This document shows positions 26,531-38,364 of a DNA stretch of 64,000 nucleotides, piece by piece (position 1 is the stretch's first letter; each line of letters begins with the position of its first letter). A model generated the notes under the pieces. The model did not search any database and was not told where the DNA came from. It was given only the letters and a program-made list of their open reading frames with translations. A program made the translations under genes and the position numbers. Source of the DNA: Bacteroidota bacterium (lineage in GTDB: Bacteria > Bacteroidota > Ignavibacteria > Ignavibacteriales > SURF-24); assembly GCA_030706145.1 (NCBI GenBank), contig JAUZPB010000004.1:1-64000 (forward strand), written 5' to 3'.

Positions 26531-27778
26531 TTAAGCATGCTGTTTTCTATTCTTATAAATATTTGCAGCAACGCCCAGCATAAAAAGATTAACCATGAGT
26601 GAACTTCCACCATAGCTCATATATGGAAGTGGAATACCAATGATTGGTAAAAGACCCACATTCATGCTAATATTAACAGCAAAATGCGCAAAAAGAATTG
26701 ATAAAATGCCAACTACAAGTAAGCTGTGATATTCATTTTTCTCTTTAGCAAAAGAAGCAATTTTTAATAGTCTGGTAAAAAGGGCAAGGAATAATGAAAT
26801 CGTTATAACAGTTCCTATAAACCCGAATTCTTCTCCAACTACGCAAAAAATAAAATCTGTCCATTGTTCAGGAATAAATCTTAACTGAGTTTGATTTCCA
26901 TGCATAAAGCCTTTACCCAGGAAACCTCCCGAACCAATGGCAACCTTGACTTGAATGGCATTATAACCAGAACCGAGTGGATCCGAATTTGGGTCCACAA
27001 AGGTCTCAATAAGCTTTTTTTGATGAGGACTAAGTACTTTATAAACGGCATCAAAAAAGAATCCGGCCGCCAGATTCATAACAAATATAGAAGCACTAAG
27101 AAAAAGATTTTTCCTGAAATAAAAAAGTATCAAAAGAATCAGGACCAGAACGGCAATAAAAGGTCCCATGCCGAACATAGATGCAAATACAACCAGACCA
27201 GGAGACAAAACTACAAAAATCCCGAAAATATCCAATCCTTTCCAGAAAAGCATAACAAGCGTAATTGAAAAGAAGATCAAAGCCGAACCCATATCAGGCT
27301 CTAACAATATTAGTCCAACTGGTATAAGTCCAATAGCCATTGCTATTGCGATATCCTTAATTGTATTAATATCGGTTTTTTCCCTGCTAAGGAAAAAAGA
27401 AAGCAAAAATACAGTTGCAACTTTTGAAAATTCGGAAGGCTGGAAGCCAAATGGACCAATATCTATCCAGCATCTTTGTCCATAGACTTTTCTACCGATA
27501 ACCAGAACTGCTACAAGAAACAGTAAAGTAATTAAATAGGCCGGTATTGGGACATAATTTAGCAGCCTTGGATTTGCAAAATATGTAGCAAAAAATAGAC
27601 ACAAAGAAATGCAAAGCCAAAAAACCTGTTTTTGAAAGTTACCCGAAGCAGTTGGATGATTAACTGTTGAACTATAAATTGCCAATAGTCCGATCACAAC
27701 CAGAAACATTGCAGAAAAAAAGAGGATAACATCAAATTTATCTTCTAACTGATAATTAATTCTTGATCGACGCAGCAA
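26531..27778 (-). CDS. rodA: Rod-shape peptidoglycan glycosyltransferase RodA
   Basis: 415 residues, a SEDS-family protein with ten or so membrane helices. Starts with TTG at 27778 with GAGGGA upstream, 23 nt inside mrdA. Recognisable SEDS blocks: FGFQPSEFSKVATVFLLSFFLS, LLEPDMGSAL, and the C-terminal GIPLPYMSYGGSS. With MrdA it polymerises lateral-wall glycan. Last gene of the cell-shape operon. Confidence 0.95.
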   Translation of the reverse strand: MLRRSRINYQLEDKFDVILFFSAMFLVVIGLLAIYSSTVNHPTASGNFQKQVFWLCISLCLFFATYFANPRLLNYVPIPAYLITLLFLVAVLVIGRKVYGQRCWIDIGPFGFQPSEFSKVATVFLLSFFLSREKTDINTIKDIAIAMAIGLIPVGLILLEPDMGSALIFFSITLVMLFWKGLDIFGIFVVLSPGLVVFASMFGMGPFIAVLVLILLILFYFRKNLFLSASIFVMNLAAGFFFDAVYKVLSPHQKKLIETFVDPNSDPLGSGYNAIQVKVAIGSGGFLGKGFMHGNQTQLRFIPEQWTDFIFCVVGEEFGFIGTVITISLFLALFTRLLKIASFAKEKNEYHSLLVVGILSILFAHFAVNISMNVGLLPIIGIPLPYMSYGGSSLMVNLFMLGVAANIYKNRKQHA

Positions 27779-29576
27779 CTATCTTTCCCTCATTATTTTT
27801 TTCTTTTTGTTCTACAGGTTTATGAGTCTTATTTAAATAAGCAGTCATAACACTTTTTGCTATTGGAGCAGCCCAAGTAGCACCGAAACCAGCATTTTCA
27901 ACCAAAACAGCTACTGCAATCTTTGGATTTTCAAAGGGAGCAAATCCCATAAACCAAGCATGATCTTTTCCGTGAGGGTTCTGAGCTGTTCCGGTTTTCC
28001 CTGCCACATTAATGCCAGGGATCTTAGCATTTCCAGCTGTACCTGCACCATTAACAACCAAAAACATTCCGTGTTTAACAATGTCCATTGTCTTTTGGCT
28101 TACATGAGCATCAATATCGTCGAAGTGGAAAGGAACAATTTTTTTATTCTCATCGAGAATTCCTTTAACAATGTGTGGCCTTTTTGTTCTTCCATTGTTA
28201 GCAATCATAGCAACATACTGTGCTAGCTGCATAGGAGTAACGCTAAGTTCACCCTGACCAATTCCCAAACTAACTACGAATCCAAGTGTCCAGCCCTTAG
28301 GGCCGTATCTTTTATTATAATATTCAGTAGAAGGCAGAATTCCACGTGATTCCTCGCTAATATCAACGCCAGTTTTCTTGCCGAAACCAAAACGCCTTGC
28401 ATAGTCAGCCCAGCGGTCAAGCCCTACGCGCAGAATTAACTGATAGAAAAATGTATTACATGACTTTTCGATTGCATGCTCAACGTTAAGAGCTCCATGA
28501 GCACCGCCATGGCATTTAAAGAAACGTCCAAAGTAAAAACCACCCGGGCAATTAATAATTGATTGAGGAGTAATAACACCCGATTCAAGTCCTGCAATTG
28601 CTCCAAGGACTTTAAAAGTAGAACCGGGAGGATATGCAGACATAGTTGTACGATTGAGCAAAGGCTTATCCGGATCAGTATTTAAGTTTTTCCAGACCTC
28701 GCGCGGGGTTACAGTAGTAAAGTTATTCAGATCATATTGAGGCGAGCTTACAAAGGCAAGAATTTCTCCCGTCTGAGGTTCAATAGCAACAAGAGCACCC
28801 TTAAAGCCCTTAAAGCCACGTTCGGCTGCCTTCTGCGCATCTTCATCGATCGAAAGAACCAGATCATTGCCTTTTATTGATTCTCTGTCGTTTTGGCCAT
28901 TATTAAAGCGTCCATTTTCTTTTCTATGAGAATCAACAAGAACATATTTTACGCCCTTAGTTCCTCTTAAGAACTTTTCATATGTTTTTTCAATCCCGTT
29001 ATTACCTACAAAGTCTCCCATTTCGTAGTAGTCTTTCCCCTCTTTTAGCTGCTTGGGAGAGATTTCCTTTGTATAGCCGAACATCTGCGAGGCCACAATA
29101 CTATCGGAATATGACCTTTCCATTTCGACCATATAATTAACGCCTGGAAGCTGTTCTTTGTTTTCTTCTATCCATGAGATAACCGGGAAACTAACATCTC
29201 TTTGGACTCTTATAGGAATATATTTCGAGTAGATCATATTTTCCTGAAGGACATCTTCAATATAACCTGGTTCTACTCCAAGTACAGTTTCCAAAAGATT
29301 ATTGAGCTTATGATCGTAATTATAAGGCGTAATAATTACAGTATAGGAAGGTTTATTACTTACCAGGACTTTGCAATTTCTATCATAGAAAGCTCCTCTA
29401 AGAGGGGTCTGTACAATTCCTTTTATACTATTATTAGCAGATTTTTCATCAAATGTCTGATGTTCAATGATCTGCATACGGAAGAGCTGGGAAAGTAAAA
29501 CAATAAAAAAGCCTGTCAGAATGTAAAATAAAACATTCTTCCTAAAATCAGTACCGAAATTCTTACTTTGGGTCAT
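27756..29576 (-). CDS. mrdA: Penicillin-binding protein 2 (elongation transpeptidase)
   Basis: 606 residues. One N-terminal membrane helix (about 13-33), a pedestal domain, and the transpeptidase: SxxK is STFK at 319-322, SxN is SCN at 372-374 and KTG is at 527-529. It cross-links peptidoglycan for elongation with RodA. It overlaps mreD by 4 nt upstream and rodA by 23 nt downstream. Confidence 0.96.
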   Translation of the reverse strand: MTQSKNFGTDFRKNVLFYILTGFFIVLLSQLFRMQIIEHQTFDEKSANNSIKGIVQTPLRGAFYDRNCKVLVSNKPSYTVIITPYNYDHKLNNLLETVLGVEPGYIEDVLQENMIYSKYIPIRVQRDVSFPVISWIEENKEQLPGVNYMVEMERSYSDSIVASQMFGYTKEISPKQLKEGKDYYEMGDFVGNNGIEKTYEKFLRGTKGVKYVLVDSHRKENGRFNNGQNDRESIKGNDLVLSIDEDAQKAAERGFKGFKGALVAIEPQTGEILAFVSSPQYDLNNFTTVTPREVWKNLNTDPDKPLLNRTTMSAYPPGSTFKVLGAIAGLESGVITPQSIINCPGGFYFGRFFKCHGGAHGALNVEHAIEKSCNTFFYQLILRVGLDRWADYARRFGFGKKTGVDISEESRGILPSTEYYNKRYGPKGWTLGFVVSLGIGQGELSVTPMQLAQYVAMIANNGRTKRPHIVKGILDENKKIVPFHFDDIDAHVSQKTMDIVKHGMFLVVNGAGTAGNAKIPGINVAGKTGTAQNPHGKDHAWFMGFAPFENPKIAVAVLVENAGFGATWAAPIAKSVMTAYLNKTHKPVEQKEKNNEGKIVAASIKN

Positions 29577-30064
29577 GCGAACATCTTCTTAGTATAAAAT
29601 ACAACTAACGGTAGAGCAAGTACCGATGAATACAATCCCGGTAACAGGCCCTGCATAAAAAACATTATCAGTATACTAGTACTACCTGTGTTTGTGTTTC
29701 CGAAAAATGAGTAAATAATTGAATCTACAGTGCCAATAAGGAAAACAATTAAAAGAAGACTTAAAGAATGTATGTTTTGTTCAACTTTATTTTCATTATA
29801 GAAATAACCAGTTAAAAAACCACTCAGTGTCTTGGTAAACATAGCACTGCCTAAAATTGTACCCGATATAAGGTCAAAGGCTAAACCAAATATAAAACCA
29901 AGAATTGTTCCACCTAGCTGTCCTACCCTTAAAGTATAAAAAACAAGAAGGATCAAAATTAGATCTGGACCAACCTGATTATAAGAGAGCCAAGGGACCA
30001 AGGTCAGTTGTATGACAGCAAGTGGTATGAAAAGTAAAACAGCAAATATATAATCAGAGCGCAT
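29573..30064 (-). CDS. mreD: Rod-shape determining protein MreD
   Basis: 163 residues, five to six membrane helices, with PWLSYNQVGPDLILILLVFYTLR near the N-terminus and GTILGFIFGLAFDLISG, the usual MreD pattern. Connects MreC and the cytoskeleton to the wall synthases. Tight spacing within mreBCD-mrdA-rodA confirms the call despite low family conservation. Confidence 0.9.
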   Translation of the reverse strand: MRSDYIFAVLLFIPLAVIQLTLVPWLSYNQVGPDLILILLVFYTLRVGQLGGTILGFIFGLAFDLISGTILGSAMFTKTLSGFLTGYFYNENKVEQNIHSLSLLLIVFLIGTVDSIIYSFFGNTNTGSTSILIMFFMQGLLPGLYSSVLALPLVVFYTKKMFA

Positions 30065-30065
30065 T

Positions 30066-30902
30066 TTATTTATTCATTCTAATAAGGTTAAGTTCCAAGT
30101 TATTTTTCTGCACACTAGGAACAAATCCAATTACAAAAACATTCGAGACTTTTATAAAATCGACATAAGGCCTTACAACGATATTATTAAAAATACCGGT
30201 TTTATCTCTGTTACCTCCTGCAACAACACCAACGGGAATTGATGGAGGAAATTTTGTACTGAAGTCAGAGGTAACAATTCTATCTCCAATTTCCATATCA
30301 AAAGTCTTTGGGACATTCTTAATAACAAGGTCAGTCCCATTCCATTCCATAACACCATCGAATTTGCTTCTTTGGTTCTTTACTGCAAATTTTAGTTCAC
30401 TATTGTTAAGTGTTCTAATAATGGAGAAATCTTTTGAAACAGATATTACGACCCCGACTAATCCCTGATCATTAATAACAGGCATTCCAAGCTGAACGCC
30501 TTCATTATTGCCAGTGTTAATAATAAAACAGCCTTGAGAATTTGAAACAAATTTAGAAACAACGCTGGCTGCAATGAGAGGATATTCAGAAGAATCTTTT
30601 AAGGCCAAAAGTTTTTTAAGTTCTTCATTCTGAATGCCGTATTCTCTTAACCGGTTTACCTGCATCATAAGCTGGGCATTAGCCTCCCTAAGGCGCTTTG
30701 TTTCAAATGCAGTTTGGAAAGGTTCTATAACTTTTGAAACACCTGAAGTAATAACTGCAAAGCCACCAAAGGCGTAAGTTTTTACTCTTTTGATAGCTGG
30801 ATTTGTACTTAAAGATAATAGAACCAAACTAATGACCAGCAATACCACGACAACAATATATTCTTTGTAACCGTTCCAAAATCGAGAAAAGAAGCTTTTC
30901 AT
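30066..30902 (-). CDS. mreC: Rod-shape determining protein MreC
   Basis: 278 residues. N-terminal membrane helix (about 12-30), coiled coil (about 60-100), then the periplasmic beta domains with INTGNNEGVQLGMPVINDQGLVGVV, the diagnostic MreC block. It starts 1 nt into the end of mreB and is followed by mreD after 1 nt. Scaffolds the elongasome in the periplasm. Confidence 0.94.
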   Translation of the reverse strand: MKSFFSRFWNGYKEYIVVVVLLVISLVLLSLSTNPAIKRVKTYAFGGFAVITSGVSKVIEPFQTAFETKRLREANAQLMMQVNRLREYGIQNEELKKLLALKDSSEYPLIAASVVSKFVSNSQGCFIINTGNNEGVQLGMPVINDQGLVGVVISVSKDFSIIRTLNNSELKFAVKNQRSKFDGVMEWNGTDLVIKNVPKTFDMEIGDRIVTSDFSTKFPPSIPVGVVAGGNRDKTGIFNNIVVRPYVDFIKVSNVFVIGFVPSVQKNNLELNLIRMNK

Positions 30903-31927
30903 TAATATCTTCTGTTCCTGATAAATACTTTAGAAAATCTATTGAGATTATCAATAGTTTTACCTGCACCGCGAACAACTGCTGTCAATGGATCTTCTGC
31001 AATGTGTACAGGAAGATTTGTTTCCATTCTGATTCTTTCATCAATACCTTTCAATAAGGCTCCTCCACCAGTGATCATAACACCACGGTCGAGAATATCA
31101 GCAGAAAGTTCAGGAGGAGTTCTTTCAAGAGATTGTTTTACGGCCTCAACAATTTGAGTAATGTTTTCATTAAGGGCATCTCTTATTTCAACAGAACTGA
31201 CCTCTGCTGTCTTAGGAACACCACCGACAAGATCGCGGCCCTTTACCTGAACAGTAACTTCTTCTTTGAGCGGAACAGCACTTCCAACTTCGCACTTAAT
31301 AGCTTCAGCGGTTCTTTCACCAATTAGAAGGTTATGATTCTTCTTAAAGAATTGCATAATTGCATTGTTCATTTCATCGCCTGCAATTCTTATAGATTCT
31401 TCATTTACAATACCAGAAAGAGCAATAACTGCAATTTCGGTTGTACCACCGCCAATGTCAATTATCATGCTTCCAATAGGAGCCTCAACGTCAATACCAA
31501 TACCAATAGCAGCAGCCATAGGCTCAGCTATTAGATGTACTTCCTTAGCTCCAGCATGTTCGCAGCTATCACGTACAGCTCTTTTTTCAACCTCAGTTAC
31601 CCCGCTAGGCACTGCAATTACAATTCTTCGGCTGGAAATTGGGCCTGTGCTGACTTTCTTAATGAAAGCCTTAATCATTCCCTCTGCAATTTCAAAATCA
31701 GCAATTACACCATCGCGCATAGGACGGGTTACACGGATCTCTTTATGTTCCCTGCCCTGCATTTCTTTTGCCTTATTTCCAAGGGCCAGAATTCTTTTTG
31801 AGTTCCTATCGTATGCAACAATAGAAGGTTCATTTAATACAATGCCTTTGCCTTTTAGATAAATCAATGTATTTGCTGTACCTAGATCCACTGCAATATC
31901 AGTTGAGAAAAAGTCGAATAATCCCAT
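30902..31927 (-). CDS. mreB: Actin-like cell-shape protein MreB
   Basis: 341 residues. Actin-fold phosphate loops are DLGTANTLIY (phosphate 1) and DIGGGTTEIAVI (phosphate 2); GVMITGGGALLKGID is the adenosine motif. Forms membrane-bound filaments guiding elongation. It follows purH by 8 nt, so mre expression may depend on a promoter upstream of purine genes. Confidence 0.97.
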   Translation of the reverse strand: MGLFDFFSTDIAVDLGTANTLIYLKGKGIVLNEPSIVAYDRNSKRILALGNKAKEMQGREHKEIRVTRPMRDGVIADFEIAEGMIKAFIKKVSTGPISSRRIVIAVPSGVTEVEKRAVRDSCEHAGAKEVHLIAEPMAAAIGIGIDVEAPIGSMIIDIGGGTTEIAVIALSGIVNEESIRIAGDEMNNAIMQFFKKNHNLLIGERTAEAIKCEVGSAVPLKEEVTVQVKGRDLVGGVPKTAEVSSVEIRDALNENITQIVEAVKQSLERTPPELSADILDRGVMITGGGALLKGIDERIRMETNLPVHIAEDPLTAVVRGAGKTIDNLNRFSKVFIRNRRY

Positions 31928-31935
31928 AAATCCTC

Positions 31936-33456
31936 TTAGTGCTTAAAATTTCTAATTCCAGTAAAAATCATAACTAAATTATTATCATCTGCAGCCTTAA
32001 TTACTTCCTGATCCCGTATTGATCCACCAGGCTGAACTATAGCCGTGATACCATAAGAGGCCATTTCATTTACGCTATCAGGAAATGGGAAATAAGCATC
32101 TGAAGCTGCAACAGCTCCACTTACCTCATGTCCCAATTCTTTAGCTTTTGAGGCTGCAATCTTGACCGAATCAACTCGTGACATTTGTCCTGCACCGACA
32201 CCTAAAATCTTCTTATCTTTCACATAGACAATCGCATTTGACTTAACATGTTTGCAAATAACCCAAGCGAAATGCAGGTCTTCCATAAGAGAATTATCTG
32301 CCTGCTTTTTTGTAACAGTTTTAACTTCTTTCAAATTAAGTTTAGAATTATCCTTCTGTTGGGCAATTAGTCCGCCCGGCACACTCTTGAAGTTCATTGT
32401 CCCGTCTGCCAAAGGTAGCAATACTTTAACTAACCTTCTGTTTTTCTTTGTCTTAAGAAGTTCAAGTGCATCCTGGTCAAAGTCATCTGCACAGACAACT
32501 TCAAGAAAAAGCTCATTTAACAATTTAGCAGTTTCAAGATCAACCTTCCCATTTAGGGCAACAATACCACCATAAGCAGAAACCGGATCACAAGAAAGAG
32601 CCTTCGTGTAAGCATTAGCAATACTGTCACTAATAGCTGCTCCGCAAGGATTAGTATGCTTTATAATGGCACATGCATTATCTCCTAGTTCTTGTGCCAG
32701 TTCAACAGCTGCCGCCATATCGACTATGTTATTATAGGAGACTTCCTTGCCATGCAGAATCTCAAAGTACTTATCAAAGTCACCGTAAAGAGCTGCAGAT
32801 TGATGAGGATTTTCTCCATAACGCAGTGATTGTGCGATAGGTAAATTTATCCTTATATTGGACTGCGGAAGTTCAAAGGTTTTTTCAAGAAAGTTTGCTA
32901 TTAAGGTATCATAATAGGAGGTATAAGAGAAAGCTTCAGCAGCAAGCTTGCTCTTTGTAGAAATTGAGATATCTCCTTTCCTTAATTCCTCTATAAAATC
33001 CGAATATTGGTCCGGACGAGTAAGGACAGAAACATATTTGTAATTTTTTGAAGCTGCCCTTATAAGGCTTGGACCGCCAATATCTATATTCTCTATTTTA
33101 TAATCAAGGTCAACATCCTCGCGGTTAACAACCTGAGGGAATGGATAGAGATTAACACAAACAATATCAATAGGAAAAACATTGTTTTCCTTAGCCTCAG
33201 CAATATCTGAAGCATTATCCCTACGCATTAGTATGCCGCCAAATATTTTTGGCTGAAGGGTTTTTACTCTTCCTGAAAATATTTCAGGGAAAGATGCATA
33301 TGTACTAATTTCAGTACAAGTAATATTGTTCTCATTCAATAACTTAGCTGTATTACCTGTAGCTAAAATTTCATAATTAAGGTTAGACAGTGCTCCTGCA
33401 AATTCAACTAGATTTGACTTATCTGAGACACTGATTAAAGCAAGTTTTTTCAACAT
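31936..33456 (-). CDS. purH: AICAR transformylase / IMP cyclohydrolase
   Basis: 506 residues. N-terminal MGS-like IMP cyclohydrolase domain (ALISVSDKSNLVEFA, FSGRVKTLQPKI) and C-terminal AICAR formyltransferase domain (RYGENPHQSAALYGD, IIKHTNPCGAA, DAYFPFPDSV and the final GGSIRDQEVI). Performs the last two steps of IMP synthesis. Sixteen nt downstream of purN. Confidence 0.96.
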   Translation of the reverse strand: MLKKLALISVSDKSNLVEFAGALSNLNYEILATGNTAKLLNENNITCTEISTYASFPEIFSGRVKTLQPKIFGGILMRRDNASDIAEAKENNVFPIDIVCVNLYPFPQVVNREDVDLDYKIENIDIGGPSLIRAASKNYKYVSVLTRPDQYSDFIEELRKGDISISTKSKLAAEAFSYTSYYDTLIANFLEKTFELPQSNIRINLPIAQSLRYGENPHQSAALYGDFDKYFEILHGKEVSYNNIVDMAAAVELAQELGDNACAIIKHTNPCGAAISDSIANAYTKALSCDPVSAYGGIVALNGKVDLETAKLLNELFLEVVCADDFDQDALELLKTKKNRRLVKVLLPLADGTMNFKSVPGGLIAQQKDNSKLNLKEVKTVTKKQADNSLMEDLHFAWVICKHVKSNAIVYVKDKKILGVGAGQMSRVDSVKIAASKAKELGHEVSGAVAASDAYFPFPDSVNEMASYGITAIVQPGGSIRDQEVIKAADDNNLVMIFTGIRNFKH

Positions 33457-33472
33457 TTATCCGCAATGATTA

Positions 33473-34087
33473 TTAATGCACAATAACACGATTTTCTGAA
33501 ATTACTACTTTCTTTTCGCTTATTTTTTTTATAACAAATGGTAATAATTTATGTTCAATTTTCAAAACTCTTTCAGCAATCTCTTCCGGTGAACCAACAT
33601 CTGATATGTCAACAGCTTCCTGCGCAATAATTTTGCCATTATCATAAATCTTGTCTACAAAATGAACTGTTGCTCCTGAAACCTTTGCTGAAGAATTAAA
33701 AACAGCCCGGTGAACATTCATTCCATACATACCCTTTCCTCCAAAACAAGGAAGTAGTGCAGGATGAATGTTAATGATTCTATTTTCGTATTCGTCGACT
33801 ACAGTATCGGGTAATTTTTTCAGGAATCCGGCTAATACAATAAGATCAACCTGCTGCTTTAAGAGCAGCTCTGAGACTTCTTTATATGATATAAAACCGG
33901 GTTTATCTGTATTACTTATGCTGTAAACAGGGATTGAATACTTTTCTGCAATTTCCATAGCGCCACAAGATTCTTTATCTGTAAAAACAGATTTAACTTG
34001 TGCTTCCAGAACTTTAGAGGAAATAGCCTCTAAAATAGACTGAAAATTTGACCCTCTACCTGAAACAAAAACTGCTAAATTTAACAT
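33473..34087 (-). CDS. purN: Phosphoribosylglycinamide formyltransferase 1
   Basis: 204 residues. LAVFVSGRGSNFQSIL at the N-terminus binds the phosphate; NIHPALLP carries the catalytic Asn and His; SGATVHFVDKIYDNGKIIAQ holds the catalytic Asp region. Uses 10-formyl-THF in purine synthesis. First gene of the purN-purH-mreBCD-mrdA-rodA block. Confidence 0.95.
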   Translation of the reverse strand: MLNLAVFVSGRGSNFQSILEAISSKVLEAQVKSVFTDKESCGAMEIAEKYSIPVYSISNTDKPGFISYKEVSELLLKQQVDLIVLAGFLKKLPDTVVDEYENRIINIHPALLPCFGGKGMYGMNVHRAVFNSSAKVSGATVHFVDKIYDNGKIIAQEAVDISDVGSPEEIAERVLKIEHKLLPFVIKKISEKKVVISENRVIVH

Positions 34088-34232
34088 ATTATTATTTTTA
34101 CGTGTCGAAATTAGTCATTTAGCAAAAAAGAATCAATGTAAAGCGTAATGGAATGATGCAATAATTTGTCCCTAAAGCTATTTTAGTCAATAGTCTCAGG
34201 TAAATATATACTAATTTTATAATATCAAAATT

Positions 34233-34275
34233 ATAAAAAAAAGAGAAAAGATACTTAAGATTTTAAGAATCTTTA
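34233..34275 (-). terminator. Terminator after the pyrG-TPR gene pair
   Basis: Stem AAAGAT-A-CTTAA / TTAAG-A-ATCTTT (34247-34258 and 34263-34274) with one mismatch and a 4-nt loop. Reading the minus strand it is followed by TTTTCTC and a long T-run, 35 nt beyond the TPR gene stop. Confidence 0.7.
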
Positions 34276-34306
34276 TCTTCTTTTTGCATAATTACACATA
34301 AATAGT

Positions 34307-37427
<3,121 letters not shown>

Positions 37428-37470
37428 CTAATGTTTATTTAATATTAAAATTTTATTGCAAATAGTAAAA

Positions 37471-37568
37471 TACTCTCCGCACAAAAGAGTAAGTAGTACT
37501 CTGCGAAACCGAATATTCTTACATTAAAAAGAATTACTAAAAAATGCTAAAAGAGCTGCGAGCGGAGA
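37471..37568 (-). promoter_or_regulatory. Alternative hairpins in the pyrG leader
   Basis: On the minus strand four segments occur in order: A = TCTCCGC (37568-37562), B = AGAGTA (37502-37497), C = TACTCT (37491-37486), D = GCGGAGAGTA (37480-37471). C can pair with B (5-nt loop) or with D (9-nt loop), while A can pair with D. A:D plus B:C excludes C:D. This is the layout of an attenuator or anti-attenuator, but no U-run typical of a terminator closes it, only TTTTG after C. Confidence 0.4.
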
Positions 37569-37678
37569 ACAGAAATATAGATTGTTAAATTGCAGGTCTA
37601 AATTTATCTAAAATTTTGGAAAAGTTCTACATGAAAAGGGAAATAATTGGGAAATAATGAATGGCCTAAAAGAAATAC

Positions 37679-37723
37679 CCGGCACAGAATAGTATAAACT
37701 GATTATAAATATTTCTATGCCGG
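37679..37723 (-). terminator. Hairpin downstream of apt, possible terminator
   Basis: Stem CCGGCA/TGCCGG (37679-37684 and 37718-37723), extended by AGAA/TTCT pairs past a mismatch, with a long AT-rich loop. On the minus strand it is followed by GTATTTCTTTT, a moderate U-tract. It lies 28 nt past the apt stop. Confidence 0.5.
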
Positions 37724-37750
37724 CAATATTTTACCATATTTTGTTAAACA

Positions 37751-38281
37751 CTATTCGCTATCATAGCTGATAAGTGATCTAATATCATACTTTTTAAGCT
37801 TTTCTCTTCCACTAAGAAAGCTTAATTCAACAAGAAAAGATATCTGAACGATCTCTCCGCCAAGTTTTTCTACTAACTTGCATGCAGCTTCCATAGTTCC
37901 GCCAGTAGCCAGTAGGTCATCGTGCATTAAAATCTTATCCCCTTTTTTAATAGCGTCAGCGTGTATTTCAATCGAATCAACTCCATATTCAAGGACATAT
38001 GTCTCTTTTACCGTGTCACCAGGCAATTTACCAGGCTTTCTAATTGGCACAAAACCCGCATCTAATTTTTCTGCAAGCAATCCACCAAAGACAAATCCTC
38101 TTGACTCTACACCAACAACCTTATCGATCTTTAAGCCTTTAGCAAACTCGAGTAATTCGCTAAGTGCTTGTTTAAGAGCATCTTTATCTTGAAGCAGCGT
38201 TGTAATATCTTTGAATACGATCCCTTTTTTGGGAAAATCCGGGACACTTCTTATATACCGGGATAAATCTGTAATGACCAT
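37751..38281 (-). CDS. apt: Adenine phosphoribosyltransferase
   Basis: 176 residues. Opens SRYIRSVPDFPKKGIVFKDIT, the APRT hallmark; the PRPP-binding motif is MHDDLLATGGTMEAA, and ESRGFVFGG is the substrate loop. Salvages adenine to AMP. Stands between a PolX-like gene and pyrG on the same strand. Confidence 0.96.
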   Translation of the reverse strand: MVITDLSRYIRSVPDFPKKGIVFKDITTLLQDKDALKQALSELLEFAKGLKIDKVVGVESRGFVFGGLLAEKLDAGFVPIRKPGKLPGDTVKETYVLEYGVDSIEIHADAIKKGDKILMHDDLLATGGTMEAACKLVEKLGGEIVQISFLVELSFLSGREKLKKYDIRSLISYDSE

Positions 38282-38364
38282 TCAATCCTCTGAAATTAAA
38301 TACGAAAGTTCAATTTTTAATTAAGTAAATTACCAAGGTTGAAGCACAAATAAAAACTCTTTCT

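Noticed and set aside
31365..31862. 165-codon plus-strand frame within mreB
   Set aside because: Fully antisense to a clear mreB with intact actin motifs; low-complexity Ile/Pro/Ser composition.
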